DNA of 64,000 nt from CBDAUN01 sp965214875. GTDB taxonomy: Bacteria > Pseudomonadota > Gammaproteobacteria > Arenicellales > JAJDZL01. The stretch spans positions 372,001 to 436,000 of the forward strand of contig OZ243980.1 in assembly GCA_965214875.1 (NCBI GenBank), written 5' to 3'. The notes under the pieces were generated by a model. That model was not told where the DNA came from. It did no database searches and saw only the letters and a program-made list of their open reading frames with translations. Both the position numbers and the translations under genes were made by a program. Positions 26,409 to 35,144 of this stretch are shown here, one piece after another (position 1 is the first letter of the stretch; each line of letters starts with the position of its first letter).

Positions 26409-26654
26409 ATGACGAAAACCGTAATCGAAATAAGCCAAAGCACCCTTAAGAAAGCTGAATCTGCTGCAGAAATCCGAGGCATGACCATCAGCCAACTTGT
26501 TTCTGGATTGATAGAGGAGTCAGTTGTTTTGCCATGCCACAAACAGAATGAAAAACCTTGGATGGTTGGCTTTGGGGACTTGACTGATTTGGCAGAGGAA
26601 AACCGCAGGATACTGGAACCCATCGAAGAAGAATTCGGTAGCGGGTCAGTTTGA
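26409..26654 (+). CDS. Orphan antitoxin-like protein
   Basis: 81 residues: MTKTVIEISQSTLKKAESAA, RGMTISQLVSGLIEE and a Trp/Asp-rich tail (WMVGFGDLTDLAEENRRI). This is the layout of RHH-type VapB antitoxins that pair with PIN toxins. No toxin gene follows; the next gene is a AAA ATPase 88 bp downstream. The toxin may have been lost, or the protein may regulate the ATPase gene. Confidence 0.6.
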   Translation: MTKTVIEISQSTLKKAESAAEIRGMTISQLVSGLIEESVVLPCHKQNEKPWMVGFGDLTDLAEENRRILEPIEEEFGSGSV

Positions 26655-26742
26655 AATTCGTCTGTGACGTGCGTTGCTTTGTGCGATCCTCTTTCGTTAA
26701 ACTTGTTTTTAATCTGTTGCTTGAACGATTGCAGAGTGTGGT

Positions 26743-28233
26743 ATGTCCCCAAGAGAGGCGTTAGCGCAATTTGCTCGGTGTGGAGAAAAATCCGCCCCGC
26801 CCGTTTTTATTGGACGTGAAGCGATTCTGAAGGACATCATTGATCGGGCAGAAGAAGGGTGGAAGAATAATCACCAAGGAGAACCAGGGCACACGCGTAT
26901 TATTCAAGGGGCACCGGGGGCAGGCAAGAGTTCCATCATTGCCGAGCTTGAGAAAATCCTGAACACAGATGGGCAGACGACGACAAGCTGGAGCAAAGGC
27001 GCCCCCCGGATGGTGATATTGTCCGGCTCTGAGGTGCGCAGTCCGGAAATTGTTTTACGTCACCTTGCGCGGTTAGTGGACGCACAAAAGGCACAAGACC
27101 TCTTTGCAGAGAAGAGCAAGTTTTGGAGGGCTGCTGTGAAGTCCAATCTTCCGGTTGTAGGGGCGGAGGCTTCACGCGAACGAGAGACCACGTCACCCGC
27201 GCCGTCGGCGACATTGTCTCTTTTTAAGGAATGGTTAACGCTCGCAAAAAGAACATTGAAGGGTCCGATTATCATTGCGATTGATGAAGCGCAGAACTTA
27301 CCCAGGGGCAAAGAACTGCCAAGCAGTCAGTTCCTGCAAGATATTCACGAAAATACATCGCACCTGCCGATATCACTGCTGTTAGCCGGATTAAGTGACA
27401 CACACGCGCATGTGGCGTCTCTCGGTCTTACACGCAGTTTAGAGGTTCATGCGATTGGGCGGTTTACCCGTGCGGAGAGTATTGATCTGATGCAGAAGTG
27501 GTGTGCGCATTTTGGCCTTACGATTGGCGCACAACAGCCACGTCTGAACGCCTATTGCCAGCTGGCGGACGATTGGCCACGGCACCTGCATTGTGCACAG
27601 AAAGCGTTGGCGCAAGTGCTTGTTGAGAAAAGCAATGCCGATGCCACCTTTACCGGTGCATTGGATACAGTAACCGACCTAGAGTGGCAGCGTGCCACCA
27701 CACAGTTTGCGCGGTATCGAGCGGAGTATTATCGGGATCGTGTCAGTCCAGAAATGAGAACCTATCAGCCTCTTATGGTAACTGTAATGAAAACAGTGCA
27801 GCCTCAAATCAGTCGGACGGAGGTTCTTGATGTGGTGGCTGGAGATTCGAAACAACCGCATTTTCCTTATTACACAAACGATACATTAGACTTTTTTAAT
27901 CACTTAATTCACCAAGGGGCATTGCAGGAAGATGCGGAAGGGTTTGTATCTTGTCCTATTCCGTCGTTTCGCACTTGGTTAATGGAGTCAGTGCGATTGC
28001 CATCAACGACCTATACGCTTCGGTTTGGTGGTGAGATCTATAAAGAAAGTACCTTTGACAGCTATCGTGCCGCACGGGAGTGGGCGATGAAGCAACTGGA
28101 TCATCTGAAAACTGATCAGGAAGTTACGCTTTGGCAAGGGGCTGTCACGGTTGAAATCTTACGAGAAGCCGCACGTGTCGAGCACGTGAAAGACCGTGCA
28201 GAAAAAACGACACTCGCTTCGACGACAGCATAA
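26743..28233 (+). CDS. AAA-type ATPase of unknown role (defence-island gene)
   Basis: 496 residues with one P-loop domain: Walker A GAPGAGKS (56-63), Walker B IIIAIDEAQ (177-183), and later LLLAGLSD, a sensor-like strand, then LGLTRS. This resembles bacterial AAA_16/AAA_22 ATPases. The C-terminal 180 residues (from about 315) include a predicted winged-helix-like part (FFNHLIHQGALQEDAEGFVS) and a basic tail. No nuclease or membrane segment is seen. It is flanked by IS481 copies 2 and 3 and preceded by an orphan antitoxin. Function unknown; a phage-sensing or transposon-associated ATPase is plausible. Confidence 0.7.
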   Translation: MSPREALAQFARCGEKSAPPVFIGREAILKDIIDRAEEGWKNNHQGEPGHTRIIQGAPGAGKSSIIAELEKILNTDGQTTTSWSKGAPRMVILSGSEVRSPEIVLRHLARLVDAQKAQDLFAEKSKFWRAAVKSNLPVVGAEASRERETTSPAPSATLSLFKEWLTLAKRTLKGPIIIAIDEAQNLPRGKELPSSQFLQDIHENTSHLPISLLLAGLSDTHAHVASLGLTRSLEVHAIGRFTRAESIDLMQKWCAHFGLTIGAQQPRLNAYCQLADDWPRHLHCAQKALAQVLVEKSNADATFTGALDTVTDLEWQRATTQFARYRAEYYRDRVSPEMRTYQPLMVTVMKTVQPQISRTEVLDVVAGDSKQPHFPYYTNDTLDFFNHLIHQGALQEDAEGFVSCPIPSFRTWLMESVRLPSTTYTLRFGGEIYKESTFDSYRAAREWAMKQLDHLKTDQEVTLWQGAVTVEILREAARVEHVKDRAEKTTLASTTA

Positions 28234-28415
28234 GGTTTCCATCACAAAGCATTACACTTGTCGTTAGCGGATCAGTGAGCGGGTAGATGCGACTGATCGC
28301 GTACACTGCCGTGACCTTGTAGAGGAGATTGCGGCTGTGCTGGGTCAGGCGACACCATCCCAGAGGCGCCTTCGCAGGAGGTGACTCGCATGGCAGTGCA
28401 CGACACCTGCTCAAG

Positions 28416-28920
28416 TGTACTGGTTCAATACATATGAGACTTTTCAGGCGGCAAGCGCGCTTTGTTTGAAGTTTTCATTATACGCCTGCATGGGCGTGCG
28501 TTGTCCGAGCGCCTGATGCGGCCGGTAGGCGTTGTAGAAGCGCTCGAATTTGGCCAGCTCGACGTTCAGGGGGCCGACGCTCAGCTCGCCGTCGCAGGAC
28601 TGGTGGAACTCGCAGCGGCCGGCGCGTTGGCGCGCTCGACGCAGCCATTGCAAATGGGGCTTCTGGGCGGCAGCGCGAACAGCGCGATGCCGCGCCGCCG
28701 GCAGGCGGTCTCGAACTCGGCCGCGGACCCGCTGCCGCCGTCGACCTGCACCGACTCGAGGTCGAACGGCGCCTGGCGGATCAGATGGTCGAGGAACTTC
28801 GAGGCGCAGGTGGCGGTGGCGCGCGAGTAGGCGCGCATGCAGCAAAGCTTCGAGACCGGGCAGACAGCCTCGGACTCCTCGACCGAGAAGCCGGTGTCGA
28901 TGGAGACGCCCGCATGGAAC
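28416..28920 (-). mobile_element. IS481-type insertion sequence fragment, copy 3
   Basis: The right terminal repeat TGTACTGGTTCAATACATAT starts at 28416. Homology to the transposase 3' half continues to about 28920 and then stops abruptly, so the left half is missing. Frames at 28444-28845 and 28581-28982 carry the DGGSG and CVERAN blocks in different frames, so the remnant is dead. Confidence 0.8.
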
Positions 28921-29053
28921 GGCTGAGGTGAAATAATATCTGTTTCAAATGATTGCATGGCATCAAATTGTCTGAATAGCATATTCGGTAAATTTGACTT
29001 TTACGGGCCTACACGACTGAAGGCTAGTTTGACATGAGTAAAGTAAACTATTC

Positions 29054-30106
29054 TTAATTCGCTTTTTCGAATGAGATTAGTTCCTGCTTAACGTGCGAAC
29101 TGCTTGCAAGGCTTTTGTTCGTAGTACCGTCTACAATCCTTAAAATCGACCAATATCCTCTACCAAATTTTTCTGACAATTTCTCTATCGATTGCTTCTT
29201 TGACATGCCTCGGTGAAGGTTGCAAAAATGTGACTCTGAAACTTGCTTCTGCTCTTCCGCGCAAATCGGTTTTCCACTATTTACAAACAAATTCTCTGGC
29301 GGCGTCCGCAAATTCTCAACTAGGTATCCCTCTTTCAATTTCTGAATCTCTTTAGCCTGATAATTAAATGCATTCTTACTAACTTCAAAGCCAACAGCCC
29401 CTCGGTTTAACCCCTTGGCTACTTTTGCTGTAGAAAAACTACCAAGAAAGAAATCGCATACCAGGTCGCCTTCATTACTTGAATACTGAATTAGTTTAAT
29501 GAGAAGCTTTGTAGGAAGCTCGTTTTTGTTCTTAATTTGACCAGGCTTATACTCTCGATTGATTACCCAGACATCCTCTCGATCGGTATAGTTGGAAGAA
29601 CCGCCGTGGTCAGATTTCTCATGATCTGCATACCTCGAGAACGTGTTAAATGTATGCCGCTTCCCTTTCTTGGTATAGAACAGGATATGGTAGTGTGAGG
29701 AAATGTACTTTGTCTTCGTATAAACACCGAAGTTGTATTTCCAGATTAAATGGTTAACCTCTTTGAGTTCTGTTTTTTGAAGGGCGTTCAGAATATGAAC
29801 AAGATTGGTATATCCTGAAACTATGTATAGTGAACCGCCCGGCTTGAGCACTCGCTCAGCCTCTTTAATCCAATCCTCGGAAAACTGAGGGTATTCTGAC
29901 GACGGAATTTCAACGTACCCGTCAATTACGTGGCTTTCGTTCCTGTTGTAGTGCTTATCTAATTTGTCACCAGCAATCCCATAGGGTGGGTCCGTAATAA
30001 TCAGATCTACACTATTAGTCTCCAGATGCCTTTGGCTGCCGGATATGCAGTCTTCGTTGTAGAATTTATATTTCAGTGAATTGCTGTTTTTCGCGCAGAA
30101 AGTCAT
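29054..30106 (-). CDS. DNA methyltransferase, N4-cytosine/N6-adenine type (beta class)
   Basis: 350 residues. The catalytic DPPY motif is at 39-42 (VDLIITDPPYGIAG) and the AdoMet-binding FFLGSFSTAKVA at 219-230, so the order IV then I marks a beta-class amino-methyltransferase. Between them VLKPGGSLYIVSGYTN and the TRD-like region (about 150-200) are visible. The last 100 residues (GMSKKQSIEKLSEKFGRGYW) form an extra, probably DNA-binding, domain. It overlaps the upstream putative endonuclease gene by 41 bp. The region is AT-rich compared with its surroundings, a sign of transfer. Confidence 0.9.
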   Translation of the reverse strand: MTFCAKNSNSLKYKFYNEDCISGSQRHLETNSVDLIITDPPYGIAGDKLDKHYNRNESHVIDGYVEIPSSEYPQFSEDWIKEAERVLKPGGSLYIVSGYTNLVHILNALQKTELKEVNHLIWKYNFGVYTKTKYISSHYHILFYTKKGKRHTFNTFSRYADHEKSDHGGSSNYTDREDVWVINREYKPGQIKNKNELPTKLLIKLIQYSSNEGDLVCDFFLGSFSTAKVAKGLNRGAVGFEVSKNAFNYQAKEIQKLKEGYLVENLRTPPENLFVNSGKPICAEEQKQVSESHFCNLHRGMSKKQSIEKLSEKFGRGYWSILRIVDGTTNKSLASSSHVKQELISFEKAN

Positions 30107-30728
30107 CGATTCGTTCCAAGTTTAAACTGTATTTTGGTGGACGCGGTTTGTTGTTTGAGTTTTTCCCTTGTCTCATGACATCCAGTTTCCGTAAATCACT
30201 TTCACTGAATACCAAGTACACAATTTCAATCAATCTAGCACTCGATTTTCGATATCTCGAAATGGAAGTCGGAATCGCCATTCGCCGTTTCTCGTATTTT
30301 GAAAGACCACCTTTTAACTCCGTGTGCCATTTCTGAAAACTTCGGTCTTCATCGTTATACTCAACGTCGCACAGACCGATTATTTCCCCATGATGGCCAT
30401 AATTTTTTACCGAACGATTCATTGCGGACATATCGTTGAGTATGATTCTATGGTTATCTGTCTTGATTGCGCTCGCTTTTATGTCCCAATTGATTTCTTT
30501 TTTCAAATCAAATTCGACTCGATCATACTTGTCACCAGGGATTCCGCATACACTTTGCAAACACTGCTTTACTTTGAATTCGAAATAAAATCCTATCCAT
30601 TCCATCTGTTTCCAGTTGAATTTCGCTTCTTTAAGTTCAAGTACTGAAGACTTGCCATCCCAATAAGTTGGCAGGTTGGCTAGTTTCGACTTAAAAGTTC
30701 TAACGTCTGCGTCAAATGAATGGGTCAT
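30066..30728 (-). CDS. Probable type II restriction endonuclease
   Basis: 220 residues with a PD-(D/E)XK-like core: GFYFEFKVKQCL, RVEFDLKKEINWDIKAS (Asp73, Asp82, Lys84) and RIILNDMSAMN. DIKAS in place of a classical ExK is common in restriction enzymes. It precedes and overlaps the beta-class methyltransferase by 41 bp. The enzyme family and recognition site cannot be given from sequence. The unusually long overlap may keep nuclease and methyltransferase synthesis balanced. Confidence 0.7.
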   Translation of the reverse strand: MTHSFDADVRTFKSKLANLPTYWDGKSSVLELKEAKFNWKQMEWIGFYFEFKVKQCLQSVCGIPGDKYDRVEFDLKKEINWDIKASAIKTDNHRIILNDMSAMNRSVKNYGHHGEIIGLCDVEYNDEDRSFQKWHTELKGGLSKYEKRRMAIPTSISRYRKSSARLIEIVYLVFSESDLRKLDVMRQGKNSNNKPRPPKYSLNLERIDDFLREKQQFTEI

Positions 30729-30863
30729 TGGGATTTATAAAATTTCAAACCAAACAAAAGAATTGCCATGTATTGCTTATGTTCAAATGCAGATACCAAT
30801 CTAGTGGATCAAAGCATTTGAAAATTGAACAGTCTGAGAAAGTTCGATACTCCGCGTAGTATG

Positions 30864-32255
30864 CTATCTTATTTTTGGTGATATCATTTCAATTAACTTA
30901 ACTGCAGTAAAAAAGTGCTGGCCAAACACAGGATATGGATGATGAGCATTTTCTATTTTGTCAAGAGCGAGAAAACCCTTCACACGCTGGGCATGCTCTA
31001 TTTTTTCCAATTCTGAATTATCCTTGATTATTCGTTGATATCGAATCAAGAGATTTGAAGCATAGGAAACGTCAGCATTCTGATCGTTTATTCTTTTTCT
31101 TTCCTTTTCTTGCTGCGCAGCTATCGCAATCGCCTCAATCCAAGCCCCAGTATCCGAATATCGAATTTCCAGCAGACCATCATGTTCAAAAATCGAATCT
31201 GCAAATTCGTCATCTGAAATTCTACTGCCATGAAATTGTCGAAAATTTTCACGATTTATCGATCTCATAATCAGAGCAGCGACCAACGAGTGCATAAAAT
31301 GCCCATTCTTATCATATCCTGTCGATGCCAGTACGTAGTCAAGATGCCGGATGTAATGTGATGCTTTTCTTAGATTAAATTCAGATAAGGAAAATACAGA
31401 AAATAACGTTTCTATGGCATTTTGAAAATTGGAATCTATCGAACAACGTTCTTTACATTTTTCACTTAGTTCGGAATCGAGGAATTTTCTGCGGTCAACC
31501 GGCGGCAACCGGAAAGTCACGTCGATGAATTTCTCCAAGTAGCCGAATGAATCGAAGCGGTCGCCGTATACTGATTCTACGGAATGACTCAATTGATGTT
31601 GGTTTAGCGCTAAGACAAGCACGACGCTTTCTGCTGAGAACAAGTGTTTCGCCATCTCAAGAACATCAATCGCAAAAGTCGGTCGGCAGCGATCAAGTTC
31701 GTCAATCGCTATTACAAGGGGAACCTCATTTTCGGATTCATAGCTCGCGGCTAGTTTGCCTAAGTTGGTTCTAAAATCCTTCAAACGCTTTTTGTAGCGT
31801 TTGTGTTCATCAAAAGCATCATATTGGTTGTCTATGAAATCGAGACTCAAAGCACCGCTTGAACCAAATTTCAATGAAGCATTCGCTATTTCCTTGAAAA
31901 TCTTTTTCGTCGCAGCATCAAGTTTTTCTTTTCGGCCGAACTTAGAGTCCAACTCACTCAGCTGGAAAGTCAGTTCAGACAGTATGCTCACTAATGCATT
32001 TGCCGAGTAGTCATTCTCCCATGCATTGAAGTGAACCACTGGGTAGCTATGGTCGATCAAACTTTGTGTCCATTGATTTAAGAATGTCGTTTTGCCTGTT
32101 CCCCAAGCACCATCAATGGCAACCACGGTTGGTGTGTCAATGTTGCGAATAAAAGTCGTCAATTCACCAGCTGTTTTTTCTCGGTCCAAAAGATCATGCT
32201 TGAACGGTTCGTTTTCAGGAACCTCAATCTGCTTTGCCCGCATACCTAATTTCAT
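30864..32255 (-). CDS. KAP family P-loop NTPase
   Basis: 463 residues from MKLGMRAKQIEVPENEP; a longer frame starts at 32297. Walker A is GAWGTGKT (49-56) and Walker B VIAIDELDRCRP, with an insert between them containing FNAWENDYSANALVSILSEL, all typical of KAP (Kidins220/PifA) NTPases. QHQLSHSVESVYG and YLEKFIDVTFRLP are further family motifs. No membrane helices are evident, unlike many KAP proteins. PifA-type KAP NTPases mediate phage exclusion (established for F plasmid PifA). Here it lies 136 bp upstream of the restriction-modification pair on the same strand, a typical defence-island association. Confidence 0.85.
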   Translation of the reverse strand: MKLGMRAKQIEVPENEPFKHDLLDREKTAGELTTFIRNIDTPTVVAIDGAWGTGKTTFLNQWTQSLIDHSYPVVHFNAWENDYSANALVSILSELTFQLSELDSKFGRKEKLDAATKKIFKEIANASLKFGSSGALSLDFIDNQYDAFDEHKRYKKRLKDFRTNLGKLAASYESENEVPLVIAIDELDRCRPTFAIDVLEMAKHLFSAESVVLVLALNQHQLSHSVESVYGDRFDSFGYLEKFIDVTFRLPPVDRRKFLDSELSEKCKERCSIDSNFQNAIETLFSVFSLSEFNLRKASHYIRHLDYVLASTGYDKNGHFMHSLVAALIMRSINRENFRQFHGSRISDDEFADSIFEHDGLLEIRYSDTGAWIEAIAIAAQQEKERKRINDQNADVSYASNLLIRYQRIIKDNSELEKIEHAQRVKGFLALDKIENAHHPYPVFGQHFFTAVKLIEMISPKIR

Positions 32256-32528
32256 TGTCAATTCTTTGGTATTGATCAAATTATGACTGAATCGCACTTC
32301 GTATGCCGAAACCCACTACCCTTCTCATTGCTAATGAATTGTAGGAGTTTTTGGATTTTCTTCGGATTCTAAATGAATTGGAGGTTGAAGCGAAACCAAT
32401 CATTTCGAGTAGTCTGTCGGGAGATATTGCCAAAAGTAGTGCTTGGCGGGGGTTGAAAAAAAGCGGCGCAACTGGTCTGGCTGCAGATTCACAAGATCTG
32501 CCTATCAAACCAGAGGGGCATGCCGCTC

Positions 32529-33085
32529 ATGAGCAGGAACAGCCCTGTTTCGCTTGAAGCGCACGACAATTTCCGCGATCCGCTGGCCGAGATGGCGCGC
32601 GAGGGCGCCCGGCGGCATTCCGGTCCGCGCCGGTTCCGCCGTATGTCCGGAAGGCCGCGAGCGTCGAGGCGTTCGTGCCGTGGCTGTATCTGAAGGGCGT
32701 GTCCAGCGGCGAGATGGCCGAGACCCGGGATGATGCCGAGGCCGCGTTCAAGAGCTTCGTCGACACCTGCGGCGAGAAGTATCCGAAGGCGGCTGAGAAG
32801 CTGCCGGAGGACCGCGACGAGCTGCTGGCCTTCTACGGCTTTCCGGCCGCGCACTGGCAGAGCATCCGCACGACCAACCCGATCGAGTCGACGCTATCGA
32901 CGATCCGGCACCGCACGAAGCGCTCGAGGGGATGCCTGAGCCGCCGGCTTCGAGCTCGGACTGTGCGCCGAGCGGCGCTGGCGGCACCTGAGAGGATTTA
33001 GAAAGCTTGGAAAGGTGGTGGAAGGTTTACAATTCAAAGACGGAATCGAGGTGAAGCACCCGAACGACCGGATGGCCGCTTGAAT
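32529..33085 (+). pseudogene. IS256-family transposase remnant
   Basis: A short N-terminal piece (DPLAEMAREGARR near 32577) runs into a mid segment (WLYLKGVSSGEMAE at 32681). The C-terminal block follows: EKYPKAAEKLPEDRDELLAF, HWQSIRTTNPIESTLSTIRH, and after a frameshift KDGIEVKHPNDRMAA to about 33083. These are mutator-type (IS256) landmarks; most of the catalytic core is deleted. Confidence 0.8.
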
Positions 33086-33132
33086 GCCGACCGACCGCCA
33101 AGCACTACTTTTGAAAATATCTCACGGATTTG

Positions 33133-33168
33133 GTGGGCCCAGAATGGCTGTAGTCGAATTTTTGAGAT
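33133..33168. repeat. tRNA 3'-end-like sequence (possible att remnant 1)
   Basis: TGGTGGGCCCAGAATGGCTG at 33133 resembles the 3' end of the tRNA gene at 48930 (TGGTGGGCCCGGAAGGACTC) in the same orientation, and the unit repeated at 39828 and 43929. Too diverged to be functional. Confidence 0.4.
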
Positions 33169-33210
33169 GATTTCCTTGCGAATGAGCCTTCTATTACAAA
33201 GAAGCAAACG

Positions 33211-33636
33211 TCAAACTACATGTAGATGGTGACTTGATCCCGCCACTACCGAAGAATTGACACGATTATCGAAAGTCACAAACCTACCTCCATGTTTGAC
33301 GGCTAACGCAAGCAAATATGCGTCTGTAATTTGCTTGGGTCTTGTTAAATACTTCCACGATATGTTTTGCGTGGTCAAAAGACTTATGTCGTTTGACCAA
33401 AATTGATGATGTATAGATCCGACCGCTTCGCCAAGTCGGTCCGCTATTTGTGAAACTGACAGTGGGTTTGGATAACTTTTTTGAGACATTATTCTCAAAC
33501 ATCCATTTTCCGTTGTGGGACAGGTAGCCCAACCGGAATCGGCATTACTATCGAACCAATGCGTTGCCAAAGTATGCATTTCGTGCTGTTCATCTAGCAA
33601 CGCAATCAGTACGTTCACATCTAGCAATGCTTGCAC
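33211..33636 (-). CDS. PIN-domain ribonuclease toxin in a protease-linked operon
   Basis: 141 residues starting MQALLDVNVLIALLDEQHEM, with the first catalytic Asp at 6, CPTTENGCLRIMSQ carrying the conserved Glu, ITDAYLLALAVKHGGRFVTF and a closing FDNRV (Asp). This is the VapC subgroup often annotated as TA system VapC PIN toxins. The gene begins directly after the stop of the small middle gene and is the third gene of an operon headed by a ClpP-fold protease. Confidence 0.85.
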   Translation of the reverse strand: MQALLDVNVLIALLDEQHEMHTLATHWFDSNADSGWATCPTTENGCLRIMSQKSYPNPLSVSQIADRLGEAVGSIHHQFWSNDISLLTTQNISWKYLTRPKQITDAYLLALAVKHGGRFVTFDNRVNSSVVAGSSHHLHVV

Positions 33637-33927
33637 TTAGTCTCCAATTTGACTCCGTATTTTATCGATCAATTCGTTTGTGACGACACCACCTCGACTT
33701 GGGAAGGGTCGAAAACAATTCGATTTTGCATAGTCAATACTAACTTTTTGTATATTGGTTGACGCAATAATCTCTGTCGAGGTGGTTTTTACTTGCCTTT
33801 CAAAAGGTGAGACAATCCATCTGCTTTGAACAAATTCACTTTGCCAATTGAGTGTGTCAGGCAAATGGAAGCGGCTCGCAGCTGTTTGGCTAATTGAAGT
33901 TTCCGCAACTGTTTTGCACTTCGTCAT
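33637..33927 (-). CDS. Small protein between protease and PIN toxin, probable antitoxin
   Basis: 96 residues from the ATG at 33927, which overlaps the protease stop by 4 bp; it ends directly before the PIN toxin start. The C-terminal segment RPFPSRGGVVTNELIDKIRS resembles tails of antitoxins paired with this PIN group. The middle (FHLPDTLNWQSEFVQSRWIV) has no recognisable DNA-binding motif. Antitoxin role is inferred from position and size. Confidence 0.6.
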   Translation of the reverse strand: MTKCKTVAETSISQTAASRFHLPDTLNWQSEFVQSRWIVSPFERQVKTTSTEIIASTNIQKVSIDYAKSNCFRPFPSRGGVVTNELIDKIRSQIGD

Positions 33928-34937
33928 TTCACTACCCAACCTTCGAAATTGACAAGTTCTCGAATCGAAGTTTCATTATCATCATCCCGATTAATTTCGA
34001 TGTTTGCTCGAGAAACGAAATGATGGGCCTTATGCGATACACTCTCAATAATTGCACGTGTATATTCGGTACTAAGTTGTCTGTTCGTTAATTCTTCAGG
34101 AAGTGAATCAACATGCTGACGAAGCGCTTCGTTTCTTCTGCGGGTGTTTCTAAATTCCAATTCCTCAGAATAACTGCTACTGATTTCTTTTATCGCACGA
34201 TAAAGTTTATCATCGCATTTGCCTACGCTAAGACCGAGTTCTTTTGCTTCTCTGCGATTGATTGTGTAATCATGACTTCCAGATTCCGAGCAAAGAAAAT
34301 CCACTATTTTCTCAATCTTCTCCTGATCGCTTTCTCCCATAGCGAGCAAGCGCTTCGCCAAGTCGCGGATTTGTTGTCTAGATCGAAAAATTTGCCCTAA
34401 TACAAGAGGGTGCACTTTTTTTGACAGATAAAGAAAAGCCTTAGTTGTTGCGGCGGCATCACCGCCATATTGCTTAGCTGCATCAAGATAGCCATTGACT
34501 GCTTCCACGCTAACCTCGGCTCGGGCATCGCTAATGGCACCAGGAATTGTGGGCCCCAGCGGGTGTTGAACCAATGGGTCAATGGGTCCCAAAGTAGCTT
34601 GCTTGGTCATTATTATTCGATCCGAACCTAAACAAATTAGAGTTCCTGAACTTCTGCACTTGCTCGGCGTAATCACTTCAAACTCTTCGCAAAACATGCG
34701 AATTAAATTTACCAAATTCCAAGCAGCAGCGGTGTCTCCACCCGGAGTGTATAACACGAGCGATATTTTTGGCACTGGACCTATCACATCTAAGTGATCA
34801 ACAAATAGGTCAATAACATCTTGACCTATCTTAGTTTCTAAGCCTCGACGGTCGCCTGTTACATATAGAATTACCCTAGAATTTCTCTGATTTTCAACTT
34901 CCTCGAGAAGAGGCTTCCTATGATTTATGTTGGACAC
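33924..34937 (-). CDS. ClpP-fold serine protease-like protein (SDH_sah type)
   Basis: 337 residues. The N-terminal 200 residues match the serine dehydrogenase proteinase/ClpP-crotonase fold: VPKISLVLYTPGGDTAAAW (TPGG oxyanion-type loop at 64-67), ITPSKCRSSGTLICLGSDRI with Ser97 as candidate nucleophile, and TKQATLGPIDPLV. The C-terminal part from about 215 is helical with TINRREAKELGLSVGK and charged repeats. No signal peptide or membrane helix is seen, so it is cytoplasmic. It is the first gene of a three-gene operon with a presumed antitoxin and PIN toxin. Proteolysis of the antitoxin is an attractive but unproven role. Confidence 0.75.
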   Translation of the reverse strand: MSNINHRKPLLEEVENQRNSRVILYVTGDRRGLETKIGQDVIDLFVDHLDVIGPVPKISLVLYTPGGDTAAAWNLVNLIRMFCEEFEVITPSKCRSSGTLICLGSDRIIMTKQATLGPIDPLVQHPLGPTIPGAISDARAEVSVEAVNGYLDAAKQYGGDAAATTKAFLYLSKKVHPLVLGQIFRSRQQIRDLAKRLLAMGESDQEKIEKIVDFLCSESGSHDYTINRREAKELGLSVGKCDDKLYRAIKEISSSYSEELEFRNTRRRNEALRQHVDSLPEELTNRQLSTEYTRAIIESVSHKAHHFVSRANIEINRDDDNETSIRELVNFEGWVVK

Positions 34938-35144
34938 GTATTATCGATCTTTTCTGATTCTAGCCTAAAATTCTAATCGCAGTTTCACCTTAAAATCGCG
35001 TTAGGGTGGCTGCAAAAGGGGATAAAGCCTTGTACAATGGGGGTTTTTAACAAAATCACATTTCACCCGTTGGGTGAACCCGATCGGAGCAAGGCTTTAT
35101 GGACATTCAATCATACAAGATTTCGACCACGAAAGACAAATGTA

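Noticed and set aside
32489..32854. Minus-strand ORF over the IS256 remnant
   Set aside because: It is the antisense of recognisable IS256 transposase sequence on the plus strand.
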